Positions 15,518-26,825 of a stretch of DNA of 36,590 nt are shown here, one piece after another; positions within the stretch are counted from its first letter, which is position 1, and every line of letters starts with the position of its first letter. The translations under genes were made by a program, and so were the position numbers. The notes below the pieces were generated by a model. That model made no database searches. It was not told where the DNA came from and saw only the letters and a list, made by a program, of their open reading frames with translations. The DNA is from an uncultured Lachnospiraceae bacterium. GTDB lineage: Bacteria > Bacillota > Clostridia > Lachnospirales > Lachnospiraceae. Location: assembly GCA_947626795.1 (NCBI GenBank), contig CANQTH010000022.1, positions 1-36,590 on the forward strand, in the 5' to 3' direction.

Positions 15518-15589
15518 GTAACAGTTTGGCCCAGGACTTTGCGCTTGCTGCAAAGTCCGTAACTGTGAAGCCGAAGGCTGAATTGTTGC
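15518..15589 (+). repeat. Dispersed intergenic repeat, copy B (full two-module, 72 bp)
   Basis: Outer arms GTAACAGTT (15518-15526) and AATTGTTGC (15581-15589) pair with two wobbles. Inside are a perfect 9-bp hairpin GGACTTTGC/GCAAAGTCC (15534-15542, 15550-15558) and a small AGCC-GAA-GGCT hairpin (15569-15579). A three-way-junction fold can be drawn. The same 72-bp form occurs at 34964-35035. Confidence 0.8.
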
Positions 15590-15735
15590 GCGGGCGCGCC
15601 GGGCGAGGGAATCGAGATAGCCAAGGAAACGCCGACGACCATAGCTGAATTGTTGCGCCGGGCGAGGGAATCGAGATAGCCAAGGAAACGCCGACGACCA
15701 TAGCTGAATTGTTGCGCGGGCGCGCCGGACGAGGG
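15577..15735 (+). repeat. Tandem repeat of about 60-67 bp upstream of the RluF-like gene
   Basis: Units start with GCTGAATTGTTGCGC at 15577, 15644 and 15703. Unit 1 (67 bp) and unit 2 (59 bp) are identical apart from an 8-bp block GGGCGCGC missing in unit 2. Unit 3 is cut short at about 33 bp. The first unit starts inside the 72-bp repeat element, so that element's 3' end was duplicated together with flanking DNA. Confidence 0.85.
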
Positions 15736-15746
15736 GGAGGAAAGGC

Positions 15747-18618
<2,872 letters not shown>

Positions 18619-18666
18619 CGGGATCCGGGCGCGAAAGCCAATCTATATGGAAAGAGGGAAGGGAGC

Positions 18667-19599
18667 ATGCCGATCAAGGTTCAGGGCGGATTGCCTGCGA
18701 GAGAGAAATTAGAGTCAGAAAATGTATTTACGATGGATGAGAACCGGGCGATGCACCAGGACATCCGCCCGATCGAGGTGGGGATCTTAAACCTGATGCC
18801 GCTGAAGGAGGAGACGGAGCTTCAGATCCTGCGGGAACTGTCAAACACGCCGCTCCAGGTGGACGTGACGTTTGTGATGGTGGGCAGCCATGAGTCCAGG
18901 AACACGTCCAGCAGCCACTTGAATAAGTTTTATAACCGATTCGAAGAGGTGCGGGACCGGAACTTCGACGGGTTCATCATCACGGGCGCCCCGGTGGAGC
19001 AGTTGGAATACGAAGAAGTGGATTATTGGGAGGAGTTCCAGGAGGTCTGCGAATGGACGAAGACGAACGTGACGTCCACGATGCACCTGTGCTGGGGGGC
19101 GCAGGCCGGGCTGTACTACCATTACGGGATACAAAAGGAGCCGCTCCCGCAGAAGATGTTCGGATTGTTCGAGCATCGCGTGCGGAACCGGAAGATCCCG
19201 CTTGTCCGGGGGTTCGACGACCGTTTCCTGGCGCCGCATTCGAGGCACACCCAGGTGCGCAGGGAGGACATAGAGAAGATCGACGACCTTACGATCCTGG
19301 CGGATTCCGACGAGGCGGGCGTTTTCCTGGTGATGGACAAGACCGGGAAGAAGATCTTCGTCATGGGGCATCCGGAATACGACCGGATCACATTACATAC
19401 GGAATATATGAGGGACAAGGGGAAGGGCCTTGACATCCAGATGCCGAAGAATTATTACGAGGGGGACGACTGCACGGTGCGCCCGAGCCTGCAATGGCGC
19501 GCGCACGCCAACGCGCTCTATTCCAATTGGCTCAATTATTACGTCTACCAGGCGACGCCGTATGAGTATATTTATACCGACGGAGCCTTGCGGAAGTGA
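18667..19599 (+). CDS. metAA: Homoserine O-acetyltransferase (MetA family)
   Basis: It acylates homoserine at the start of methionine synthesis. The 310-aa protein has the MetA motifs NLMPLKEETE, TGAPVEQLEYEEV, the nucleophile Cys142 in MHLCWGAQAG, and GHPEYD with the catalytic His/Glu pair. Position 111 is glutamate (GAPVE). In this family Glu111 goes with acetyl-CoA use and Gly111 with succinyl-CoA, so the acetyl form is predicted. The upstream gap to ligA is only 48 bp and has no room for a SAM riboswitch. A dispersed repeat begins 11 bp after the stop. Confidence 0.93.
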   Translation: MPIKVQGGLPAREKLESENVFTMDENRAMHQDIRPIEVGILNLMPLKEETELQILRELSNTPLQVDVTFVMVGSHESRNTSSSHLNKFYNRFEEVRDRNFDGFIITGAPVEQLEYEEVDYWEEFQEVCEWTKTNVTSTMHLCWGAQAGLYYHYGIQKEPLPQKMFGLFEHRVRNRKIPLVRGFDDRFLAPHSRHTQVRREDIEKIDDLTILADSDEAGVFLVMDKTGKKIFVMGHPEYDRITLHTEYMRDKGKGLDIQMPKNYYEGDDCTVRPSLQWRAHANALYSNWLNYYVYQATPYEYIYTDGALRK

Positions 19600-19610
19600 C
19601 GCGCCGGGGC

Positions 19611-19763
19611 GGATTCCGCAACTGTGAAGCCGAGGGCTGCCCTGTTGCAGAATCCGGCTCATTTAAAATTTTCCTTCGGCAAAGAGCCGGATTCCCACTC
19701 GGCAAAATTTACACGTTCTTACGGACTTTGCAGCAAGTGCAAAGTCTTGGGCTGAACAGTTGC
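19611..19763 (-). repeat. Dispersed intergenic repeat, copy C (long form, about 150 bp)
   Basis: Read on the minus strand: module 1 (19721-19763, GACTTTGCACTTGCTGCAAAGTC), a GAACGTGTAAATTTTGCCGAG stretch, a hairpin of 11-bp arms GAATCCGGCTC/GAGCCGGATTC (19650-19694), then module 2 (19618-19648, GCAACTGTGAAGCC in plus orientation). Except that module 1 is truncated in copy F, the order of parts matches copy F at 35468. The rest of the 282-bp gap holds the promoter of the Asp23 gene. Confidence 0.8.
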
Positions 19764-19792
19764 AACAGTTAGAAAGAAATCCGCGTTTCCCT

Positions 19793-19820
19793 TTGCAAAA
19801 CAGAGATGTTCTGTTATAAT
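19793..19820 (+). promoter_or_regulatory. Predicted promoter of the Asp23 gene and the operon behind it
   Basis: -35 TTGCAA (19793-19798), 16-bp spacer, -10 TATAAT (19815-19820). The spacer is itself an inverted repeat, AACAGA-GATGT-TCTGTT (19799-19815), a possible operator. Confidence 0.7.
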
Positions 19821-19881
19821 ATAGATTAAAAAATAAGGCGGCGGGAGCGGCCGCAAGGATCAGAGTTAGGAGGCAGGAAGA

Positions 19882-20262
19882 ATGGCGGAGAACAGGAAAG
19901 CATATACGATCAAGAGCGGGAGCTTGGGAGAGGTGCGCATCGCGGACGAGGTAGTCGCGATGATCGCGGGCCTGGCGGCGACGGAAGTGGAGGGCGTAAG
20001 TTCCATGGCCGGGAACATCACGAACGAGCTTGTCAGCAAGCTGGGGATGAAGAACCTTTCCAAGGGCATCAAGGTAGAGGTGGTCGGGAACGTGGTGAGG
20101 GCGGACGTCGCCATCAACATCCGTTTCGGATATGCCATCCCGGAAGTGTCCGCGAAGGTTCAGGAGCGGGTAAGGTCCGCGGTCGAGAACATGACGGGGC
20201 TGGAAGTGGGCAGCGTTGACGTGCATATCGCGGGCGTGGACACAGGGAAGAAAAATAAGTAA
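19882..20262 (+). CDS. Asp23/Gls24 family protein
   Basis: A 126-aa small soluble protein of the family that includes Staphylococcus Asp23, Enterococcus Gls24 and Bacillus YqhY/YloU. YqhY-type members sit before nusB and are tied to envelope or fatty-acid homeostasis; the exact role is unsettled. Visible features: LGEVRIADEVVAMIAGLAAT, the VEGVSSM motif, a central VRADVAINIRFGYAIP strand region and the closing VDVHIAGV. The ribosome site TTAGGAGG precedes the ATG. Its stop codon TAA lies inside a dispersed repeat. Position before nusB supports YqhY-like orthology. Confidence 0.9.
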   Translation: MAENRKAYTIKSGSLGEVRIADEVVAMIAGLAATEVEGVSSMAGNITNELVSKLGMKNLSKGIKVEVVGNVVRADVAINIRFGYAIPEVSAKVQERVRSAVENMTGLEVGSVDVHIAGVDTGKKNK

Positions 20263-20296
20263 CAGTTCAGCCCAGGACTTTGCACTTGCTGCAAAG
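20259..20296 (+). repeat. Dispersed intergenic repeat, copy D (module 1 only)
   Basis: GTAACAGTTCAGCCCAGGAC followed by TTTGCACTTGCTGCAAAG. The first TAA is the stop codon of the Asp23 gene. The second module is absent and is replaced by the terminator-like hairpin at 20293. Confidence 0.75.
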
Positions 20297-20318
20297 GGCG
20301 CTTTTCGGCGCCCTTTCT
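20293..20318 (+). terminator. Hairpin between the Asp23 gene and nusB, possible terminator or attenuator
   Basis: AAAGGGCGC (20293-20301), loop TTTTCG, GCGCCCTTT (20308-20316), then CTGTC. The stem is perfect but the T tract is poor, so read-through into nusB is likely. Confidence 0.55.
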
Positions 20319-20419
20319 GTCATCCGATGGGGGAGCCGATCCCCTTGTCAGAGAAACGCCCCGCGAGGATGCGCAGAGATTCGGGCCGGAGAGGGAATCG
20401 ATTTAAGAAAGGAATCGCT

Positions 20420-20815
20420 ATGAACCGGAGGGAGATCAGGGAAGCAATATTTAAGCTGCTGTTCCGCGCGGATTTTTATGAGGCGGACGACCTGGAGGAG
20501 CAGATGCGGCTGTTTATGGAAGAGGTGAATGGGGGGACGCAGGAGGATCTCGCCTATATCCAGGAGAAGTTCAAGAAGGCGCTGGAGCGGATCCCGGAGA
20601 TCGACGATATGGTGAACGGGGCGGCCAAGGGCTGGAAGACGACCAGGATGGGCAAAGCGGATCTGACGATCATCCGCCTTGCGGTCTATGAGATCAAGTT
20701 TGACGAAGATATCCCGCAGGGCGTGGCGATCAACGAGGCGGTCGAGCTTGCGAAAAAATACGGGACGGACGATTCCCCCTCGTTCGTGAACGGGATCCTT
20801 GCGAAGCTGGTATGA
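20420..20815 (+). CDS. nusB: Transcription antitermination factor NusB
   Basis: NusB binds boxA RNA with NusE (ribosomal protein S10) and supports antitermination in rRNA transcription. The ATG at 20420 gives 131 aa and starts the conserved MNRREIREAIFKLLF; the open frame upstream to 20216 only reads repeat and terminator DNA. The all-helical family pattern is clear, with the C-terminal LTIIRLAVYEIKFDEDIPQGVAINEAVELAKKYG region, split here as IPQGVAINEAVELAKKYG. Its stop overlaps the xseA start (ATGA). Confidence 0.93.
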   Translation: MNRREIREAIFKLLFRADFYEADDLEEQMRLFMEEVNGGTQEDLAYIQEKFKKALERIPEIDDMVNGAAKGWKTTRMGKADLTIIRLAVYEIKFDEDIPQGVAINEAVELAKKYGTDDSPSFVNGILAKLV

Positions 20816-22044
20816 CGAAGAATATCTATACGGTAGGGCAGGTAAATTCCTATATCAAGAATATGTTTTCCCAGGACTTCATGATGAACCGAATTTATGT
20901 CAAGGGAGAGGTGTCCAATTGCAAGTACCACACGTCCGGCCATGTTTATTTCACGCTGAAGGACGGGACGGGGGCGCTGCAGGCCGTCCTTTTCGCGGGC
21001 AACCGCAAGGGGCTGGGCTTCCAGATGCGAAACGGGGACAACGTGGTCGCGCTTGGCTCGATCTCCGTTTATGAGCGGGACGGGAAGTACCAGCTCTACG
21101 CGAGGGAGATCTTGCCGGACGGCGCGGGGCTTTTGTACCAGAAGTTTGAGAGGCTCAAGCGCGAGTTAGAGGAGATGGGCATGTTCGCGGAGGAATATAA
21201 GCAGCCTATCCCCAAATATATCAGGACGCTCGGGATCGTGACCGCGCCTACTGGGGCGGCCATCCGGGATATCCAGAATATCAGCGGCAGGCGGAACCCT
21301 TATGTGCAGACGATCCTGTACCCGGCCTTAGTGCAGGGGGACGGGGCGGCGGCCAGCATCGTGAACGGGATCCATGCGCTGGAGAGGCTGGGCGTGGACG
21401 TGATGATCGTCGGGCGCGGCGGCGGCTCCATGGAGGATCTGTGGGCGTTCAATGAGGAGATCGTCGCCAGGGCGATCTTTGAATGCCCCATCCCGATCAT
21501 TTCCGCCGTGGGCCATGAGACAGACACGACGATCGCGGATTACGTGGCGGATCTGCGCGCGCCGACGCCTTCTGCGGCGGCTGAGCTTGCCGTCTATGAT
21601 ATCCGGGAGCTGGGAACGGCGTTCCTGTCGGCCCGCCTGGAGCTGAACCGCAGGATGTCGGAGAAGCTGGCGCGCGCGGGGGAGCGGCTGGAATGGTACC
21701 GGAGCCGTTTTGGGATGATGAGTCCGCAAAGCCGCCTCAATGAAAAGCGGCAGACGGCGGCGGATCTGGAAGAGAAGCTGCGCGCGGCGATGGAGCGGCA
21801 GCTTACGCAGAAGAAGCATGAGCTGGAGCTGGCGGCGGAGCGATTAGAGGCGCATTCGCCTGTGAAAAAATTAAGCCAGGGATACGCGTTCGTATCGGAC
21901 GCGTCCGGGCGCGGCATACGGGAAGCGGCGCGGGTCCGGACGGGGGATCTTCTGGCGGTCCATATGCTGGACGGGACGGTTTACGCGGAGGCGACGGAAG
22001 TGTCCATGCGCGGGCCGCTGCCCGGGAGCAGGGAAGAAGAGTAA
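20812..22044 (+). CDS. xseA: Exodeoxyribonuclease VII large subunit
   Basis: Catalytic subunit of ExoVII, which degrades single-stranded DNA from both ends into oligonucleotides. The 410-aa protein has the N-terminal OB-fold (YIKNMFSQDFMMNRIYVKGE, HVYFTLKDG), the central nuclease domain with GIVTAPTGAAIRDI, GRGGGSMEDLWAFNEE and SAVGHETDTTIADYVAD, and a C-terminal coiled-coil rich in Arg, Glu and Leu. Translation is coupled to nusB by a 4-bp overlap; xseB follows 17 bp later. Confidence 0.96.
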   Translation: MTKNIYTVGQVNSYIKNMFSQDFMMNRIYVKGEVSNCKYHTSGHVYFTLKDGTGALQAVLFAGNRKGLGFQMRNGDNVVALGSISVYERDGKYQLYAREILPDGAGLLYQKFERLKRELEEMGMFAEEYKQPIPKYIRTLGIVTAPTGAAIRDIQNISGRRNPYVQTILYPALVQGDGAAASIVNGIHALERLGVDVMIVGRGGGSMEDLWAFNEEIVARAIFECPIPIISAVGHETDTTIADYVADLRAPTPSAAAELAVYDIRELGTAFLSARLELNRRMSEKLARAGERLEWYRSRFGMMSPQSRLNEKRQTAADLEEKLRAAMERQLTQKKHELELAAERLEAHSPVKKLSQGYAFVSDASGRGIREAARVRTGDLLAVHMLDGTVYAEATEVSMRGPLPGSREEE

Positions 22045-22061
22045 AAGAGGCGGGCAGGAAG

Positions 22062-22307
22062 ATGGAAGAGGCAAAAATGGCGGGCGGCGCGGAAGCGGAC
22101 GAGCCGTCCTTAGAAGAGAATTTTAAGGAACTGGACGCGATCATAGGCAGGATGCAGGAGCGGGACGTGACGCTGGAGGAATCCTTCGCGCTCTATGAGC
22201 AGGGGATCCGCAAGCTGAAGGCCTGCCAGGAAAAGATCGACAGCGTGGAAAAAAAGATGCTCGTCCTAAACGAGCAGGGGGAGCTGGAAGCGTTCGGGGA
22301 GAGCTAG
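22062..22307 (+). CDS. xseB: Exodeoxyribonuclease VII small subunit
   Basis: An 81-aa partner of XseA that wraps its long helices. The family motif is plain: LEENFKELDAIIGRMQERDV, TLEESFALYEQGIRKLKACQ and a KIDSVEKKM tail. The gene order xseA-xseB-ispA is standard in Firmicutes. Confidence 0.93.
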   Translation: MEEAKMAGGAEADEPSLEENFKELDAIIGRMQERDVTLEESFALYEQGIRKLKACQEKIDSVEKKMLVLNEQGELEAFGES

Positions 22308-22325
22308 GAAGGAAGGTGCGGCGCT

Positions 22326-23213
22326 ATGGATATAAAGGCAGAGACGGCGGCCAGGACGGAGCAGGTCAACGCGGTGATCGCGGCGTACCTGCCCAGGGAG
22401 GAAGGGAGGCAGAAGACGGTCATATCCGCGATGAATTACAGCGTCCTGGCGGGCGGGAAGCGGCTGCGCCCGATGCTGATGCAGGAAACGTACCGGATGT
22501 TCGGGGGCAGGTCGAAGGTCATCGAGCCGTTCATGGCGGCGATCGAGATGATCCACACGTATTCCCTTGTCCACGACGACCTGCCGGCGATGGACGACGA
22601 CGAGTACCGCAGGGGGAAAAAGACCACCCACGCCAGATACGGGGAAGCGATGGGCATTTTGGCGGGGGACGGCCTTTTGAACCTCGCGTTCGAGACGGCG
22701 GCAAAAGCGTTCGACATCGAGCCGGGGAACGCCAACATCGGAAAGGCGCTGCAGATCCTCGCGGGGAAAGCGGGGATCTACGGGATGCTGGGCGGCCAGT
22801 GCGTGGATGTGGAGTCCGAGGGACAGGCGGTCACGAAAGAGACGCTTTTGTTCATCTATCGGCTGAAGACGGGCGCGCTTTTGGAGGCCGCGATGGTGAT
22901 CGGCGCGCTTTTGGCCGGGGCGACGAAGAGCGAGCAGAAGCAGGTCGAGCTGGCGGCCGGGGAGCTGGGCCTCGCGTTCCAGATCCAGGACGACATCCTG
23001 GACATGACAAGTACGACGGAAACGTTGGGCAAGCCCGTGGGCAGCGACGAGAAGAACGGCAAGACGACATACCCGGCGCTGTTCGGGATCGAGGCGTCCG
23101 CGCGGGAGGTGGAGCGGCTTTCTAAGAGCAGCGTGGAGCGGCTGGACGCGCTTGTGGTGAAGAATGAGTTTTTGGGGCAGTTGATGGCGTCGCTGGCCTA
23201 CAGGGAGAGCTGA
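22326..23213 (+). CDS. ispA: Polyprenyl (farnesyl/geranyl) diphosphate synthase
   Basis: It condenses isopentenyl diphosphate with allylic diphosphates to the C15 (possibly C20) chain. The 295-aa protein has LAGGKRLRP, the first aspartate-rich motif DDLPAMDDD (from residue 84) and the second, DDILD, near residue 219, followed by GKPVGSDEKNGKTTYP. This extra loop between the first Asp pair and the rest is that of the bacterial IspA type. dxs, which makes the precursor, follows 37 bp downstream. Confidence 0.95.
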   Translation: MDIKAETAARTEQVNAVIAAYLPREEGRQKTVISAMNYSVLAGGKRLRPMLMQETYRMFGGRSKVIEPFMAAIEMIHTYSLVHDDLPAMDDDEYRRGKKTTHARYGEAMGILAGDGLLNLAFETAAKAFDIEPGNANIGKALQILAGKAGIYGMLGGQCVDVESEGQAVTKETLLFIYRLKTGALLEAAMVIGALLAGATKSEQKQVELAAGELGLAFQIQDDILDMTSTTETLGKPVGSDEKNGKTTYPALFGIEASAREVERLSKSSVERLDALVVKNEFLGQLMASLAYRES

Positions 23214-23250
23214 CTGCCGCAATACAGAAGAAGGAAGAGGATGTCCGATC

Positions 23251-25137
23251 ATGCTGTTAGAGAAGATAGAAGGGCCGAATGACATAAAACAGATAGAGGA
23301 AAAAGACCTTCCCGCGCTTGCGGATGAGATCCGGGAATTTCTGATCTGCCGCGTCGCGGAGAACGGCGGCCATCTGGCCTCCAACCTGGGCGTCGTGGAG
23401 CTTACGATGGCGCTGCATCTTTTTCTCCAACTGCCGGAAGACAAGATCATCTGGGACGTAGGCCACCAGTCGTATACGCACAAACTCCTGACGGGGCGCC
23501 GGGCGGGATTTGAGAGCCTGCGGGAATATGGGGGCATGAGCGGCTTCCCGAAGCGCAGAGAGAGCGGCTGCGACTGCTTCGGCACGGGTCACAGCTCGAC
23601 TTCCATATCGGCGGGCTTGGGCTATGCCCAGGCCCGGGAGATCACAGGGGAGGATTACCGGGTCGTCTCCGTGATCGGCGACGGGGCGCTGACCGGAGGC
23701 ATGGCGTACGAGGCGCTGAACAATGCGTCCCGTCTCGAAACGAATTTCATGATCGTCTTGAACGATAATAATATGTCCATTTCGGAAAATGTGGGCGGGC
23801 TTTCCCGCCACCTGGGGAACCTGCGCACGGCGGAGGCGTACCAGGGCCTGAAAAACGGGGTGACGAATTCGCTGAACAAGATCCCGGTGTACGGCAAGCG
23901 GATGGTCGAGCGGATCCGCCGGACGAAGAGCGGCATCAAGCAGCTATTCATCCCGGGCATGCTGTTCGAGAACATGGGGATCACGTACCTGGGCCCGGTG
24001 GACGGGCATAACATCAAGGATATGCTCCGCGTATTTAAGGAAGCGTCCAAGGTAAGCGGGGCGGTCGTCGTCCATGTGATCACAAAGAAAGGGAAAGGCT
24101 ACCCGCCAGCGGAACGCCATCCGGCCAGGTTCCACGGGGCGGAGCCGTTTGAGATCGACACGGGGCTTCCGAGCCATCCTCGGACCGTGGCGAATTATAC
24201 GGACGTCTTTTCTACCGTGATGCGGAAATTAGGGGAGCGCGAGCCGAAGGCCGTGGCGGTCACGGCGGCGATGAGCGACGGCACGGGGCTGAAGCGTTTC
24301 CATAATATGTTCCCGGAACGTTTTTTTGACGTCGGGATCGCGGAAGGCCATGCCGTGACGTTTGCGGCGGGCCTGGCTGCGGCGGGCCTAAAGCCGATCG
24401 TGGCCGTATATTCATCTTTTCTCCAGAGGGCTTACGACCAGATCCTCCATGACGTGTGTATCCAGGATCTGCCCGTGGTGTTCGCCGTCGACCGGGCAGG
24501 GCTTGTCGGGAGCGACGGGGAGACGCACCAGGGGATCTTTGACTTGTCGTATCTGTCCGCTATCCCCAATCTGTGCGTCATGGCCCCCAAAAACAAATGG
24601 GAGCTTTCCGATATGGTGAAATTCGCGCTGAATCTCGGGCATCCGGCCGCGATCCGCTACCCCAGAGGGGAGGCGTATGCGGGCTTGAAGGAGTTCCGCG
24701 CCAAGATCGAATACGGGAAGAGCGAGATGCTCTATGAGGAGAGCGGCGTGGCCCTCCTCGCGGTCGGGAGCATGGTAAAGGCCGCGGAAGGCGTGCGGGA
24801 GCGGCTGAAGGCGGAGGGATATCCCTGCACGCTGGTGAACGCGCGGTTCGCGGCGCCTTTAGATACCGGGATGCTGGATCGGCTCGCGGAGAGCCATGGA
24901 CTGCTCGTGACGATGGAGGAGAACGTAAGGCGCGGCGGGTTCGGGGAGCATGTGCTACGCTACTTGAGCGAACGGGGCGGCGCGAAGGCCGAGATCCTGA
25001 CCGTCGCCATCCCCGACGCCTATGTGCCGCAGGGGAGCGTGGACGTCCTGTATCGGGAGCTTGGGCTTGACTGCGCATCCGTAACGGAAAAGATTAAGGA
25101 GGCCTTGGGCCGCCGGGAGAGGGAAGGGAAGGCATGA
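23251..25137 (+). CDS. dxs: 1-deoxy-D-xylulose-5-phosphate synthase
   Basis: First enzyme of the MEP isoprenoid route: it joins pyruvate and glyceraldehyde 3-phosphate using thiamine diphosphate. The 628-aa protein has HLASNLGVVELTMALH, DVGHQSYTHKLLTGR, the TPP-binding GDGALTGGMAYEALN with LNDNNMSIS, and in the second domain VGIAEGHAVTFAAGLA with the catalytic glutamate. The C-terminal transketolase domain is complete (VTMEENVRRGGFGEHVL). The stop overlaps the tlyA start by 4 bp. Confidence 0.97.
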   Translation: MLLEKIEGPNDIKQIEEKDLPALADEIREFLICRVAENGGHLASNLGVVELTMALHLFLQLPEDKIIWDVGHQSYTHKLLTGRRAGFESLREYGGMSGFPKRRESGCDCFGTGHSSTSISAGLGYAQAREITGEDYRVVSVIGDGALTGGMAYEALNNASRLETNFMIVLNDNNMSISENVGGLSRHLGNLRTAEAYQGLKNGVTNSLNKIPVYGKRMVERIRRTKSGIKQLFIPGMLFENMGITYLGPVDGHNIKDMLRVFKEASKVSGAVVVHVITKKGKGYPPAERHPARFHGAEPFEIDTGLPSHPRTVANYTDVFSTVMRKLGEREPKAVAVTAAMSDGTGLKRFHNMFPERFFDVGIAEGHAVTFAAGLAAAGLKPIVAVYSSFLQRAYDQILHDVCIQDLPVVFAVDRAGLVGSDGETHQGIFDLSYLSAIPNLCVMAPKNKWELSDMVKFALNLGHPAAIRYPRGEAYAGLKEFRAKIEYGKSEMLYEESGVALLAVGSMVKAAEGVRERLKAEGYPCTLVNARFAAPLDTGMLDRLAESHGLLVTMEENVRRGGFGEHVLRYLSERGGAKAEILTVAIPDAYVPQGSVDVLYRELGLDCASVTEKIKEALGRREREGKA

Positions 25138-25928
25138 AAGAACGGTTGGACGTGCTGCTTACGGAACGCGGCCTCGCCCCTTCCAGGGAGAAGGCGAAGG
25201 CGATGATCATGGAAGGGACGGTCTTCGTAGGCGGGCAGCGGGAGGACAAGGCCGGGACATTTTTTGAGAAGGACGTAGAGATCGAAGTGCGGGGGAACAC
25301 GCTAAGGTACGTCAGCCGCGGCGGCCTGAAGCTGGAAAAGGCGATCAAGCGATTTGGGATCGGCCTTGCAGGGAAGACCTGCATGGACATCGGGGCCTCC
25401 ACCGGGGGATTTACGGACTGCATGCTGCAGAACGGGGCGAAGAAGGTATACGCCGTGGACGTGGGGTACGGGCAGCTCGCCTGGAAGCTGCGGCAGGACG
25501 GGCGCGTCGTCTGCATGGAGAAGACGAACATCCGCTACGTTACGCCGGACGATATCGCGGACACGCTGGACTTCGCGTCGGCGGACGTCTCGTTCATCTC
25601 CCTCACGAAAGTTTTGCCCGCCGCGAAGGAGTTGCTCTGCGCGGACGGCGAGATGGTATGCCTGATCAAGCCGCAGTTCGAGGCTGGCAGGGAGAAGGTA
25701 GGGAAAAAAGGCGTCGTGCGGGACGCGAAGGTGCATGAGGAAGTGATAGGGCGGGTGATCGCGTTCGCGGCCGGGATCGGGTTTGGCGTGAGGCATTTGG
25801 ATTTTTCCCCGATCAAAGGCCCGGAAGGGAATATCGAGTACCTGCTCCATATCCGGAAAGGCATGGAAGGTCAGGAGGGAACAGACGTGGCGGCTGTGGT
25901 AGCGCAGGCGCACGGGACGCTGGCATAA
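25134..25928 (+). CDS. tlyA: TlyA family rRNA methyltransferase (2'-O-methyltransferase)
   Basis: TlyA proteins methylate the 2'-O of cytidines in 16S and/or 23S rRNA. The 264-aa protein has an N-terminal S4 domain (RLDVLLTERGLAPSREKAKA) and an FtsJ-like Rossmann domain with MDIGASTGGFTDCML as the SAM site, then YAVDVGYGQL and LIKPQFEAG. Some members were once called haemolysins; that role is not supported here. The gene starts within the end of dxs and is 4 bp from nadK, matching the Firmicute cluster. Confidence 0.93.
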   Translation: MKERLDVLLTERGLAPSREKAKAMIMEGTVFVGGQREDKAGTFFEKDVEIEVRGNTLRYVSRGGLKLEKAIKRFGIGLAGKTCMDIGASTGGFTDCMLQNGAKKVYAVDVGYGQLAWKLRQDGRVVCMEKTNIRYVTPDDIADTLDFASADVSFISLTKVLPAAKELLCADGEMVCLIKPQFEAGREKVGKKGVVRDAKVHEEVIGRVIAFAAGIGFGVRHLDFSPIKGPEGNIEYLLHIRKGMEGQEGTDVAAVVAQAHGTLA

Positions 25929-25932
25929 GGCT

Positions 25933-26796
25933 ATGGAGAATTTTTATATCATTGCAAATTCAAAACGGGACGCGCAGCTTGCGCTGACGAAAAAACTGCA
26001 TCGTTTTATCACGGAACACGGCGCGCGCTGCGGGTATCAGGAGAACCGCAGGCAGGAAGGCGGGCATTTCGATGCCGGGCGGATCCCGGACGAGACGGAA
26101 TGCATCCTCGTGGTGGGCGGGGACGGCACGCTCTTAGAGGCGGCCAGGAACATGGCGGGGCGGAACATCCCGCTGATCGGCGTGAACACCGGGCATGTGG
26201 GGTATCTGTGCGAGCTGGAGGCCGATACGGCGCTTGAAGGAGTGAAAAAGCTGCTCGCGGCGGACGGCTATACCATCGAGCGGCGGATGCTGCTGGCGGG
26301 CGCCTGCGTGACGGGACAGGGCCGGGGCGAGGAACGCACGGCGCTGAACGATATCGTCATCCATCGGTTCGGGACGCTGCAGGTCATCGATCTGATCATT
26401 TCCGTGAATGGGAAATATTTGAACACATACAGCGCGGACGGGATCATCCTTGCGACGCCCACCGGGTCGACGGCGTACAGCATGTCGGCCGGGGGGCCGA
26501 TCGTGGATCCGAGGGCGGAGCTGATCCTGATCACGCCCATCAGCCCGCATTCGCTCAATGCGAAGAGCATTGTGCTGGGGGCGGAAGACGAGGTTACGGT
26601 CGAGGTGGCGTCGCGGGACGGGGAAGGGCGCGGCGGGGAGCATGTGGAAGTGAGCTTCGACGGCGGCCATGTCGCGACGCTCCGCGCCGGGGAGAAGATC
26701 GTCGTGCGGAAAGCGGAATCGCACACAAGGATCTTAAAGCTGAGCCGCTTAAGCTTTTTGGAGCAGCTTCGGAAAAAGCTGCAGGCCTGCACATGA
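25933..26796 (+). CDS. nadK: NAD kinase
   Basis: It phosphorylates NAD to NADP. The 287-aa protein shows GGDGTLLEAARN (residues 62-73), the conserved NDIVIHR and the ATPTGSTAYSMSAGGPIV block that binds the nucleotide, with ITPISPHSL further on. The gene lies in the tlyA-nadK-argR-recN order known from Clostridia. It overlaps an ATG at 26793 that is unlikely to be the argR start. Confidence 0.96.
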   Translation: MENFYIIANSKRDAQLALTKKLHRFITEHGARCGYQENRRQEGGHFDAGRIPDETECILVVGGDGTLLEAARNMAGRNIPLIGVNTGHVGYLCELEADTALEGVKKLLAADGYTIERRMLLAGACVTGQGRGEERTALNDIVIHRFGTLQVIDLIISVNGKYLNTYSADGIILATPTGSTAYSMSAGGPIVDPRAELILITPISPHSLNAKSIVLGAEDEVTVEVASRDGEGRGGEHVEVSFDGGHVATLRAGEKIVVRKAESHTRILKLSRLSFLEQLRKKLQACT

Positions 26797-26825
26797 CGGC
26801 CGGACAGGAAGAAAAGGGAAGCAGA

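Noticed and set aside
15518-15589. A tRNA-like gene because of the 72-nt length and branched fold
   Set aside because: It has no anticodon arm, no T-loop TTCRA sequence and no D-arm pattern, and recurs as partial modules elsewhere.
18619-18666. SAM or T-box riboswitch ahead of metA
   Set aside because: The ligA-metA gap is only 48 bp, too short for either, and holds just a ribosome site.
22266-23585. Long minus-strand open frame (439 aa) opposite ispA and dxs
   Set aside because: Its translation is rich in Arg, His and Pro as expected for an antisense frame and crosses gene borders.
25134-25928. Haemolysin role for TlyA
   Set aside because: S4 plus FtsJ-like SAM domain and housekeeping context point to rRNA methylation; the haemolysin name is historical.
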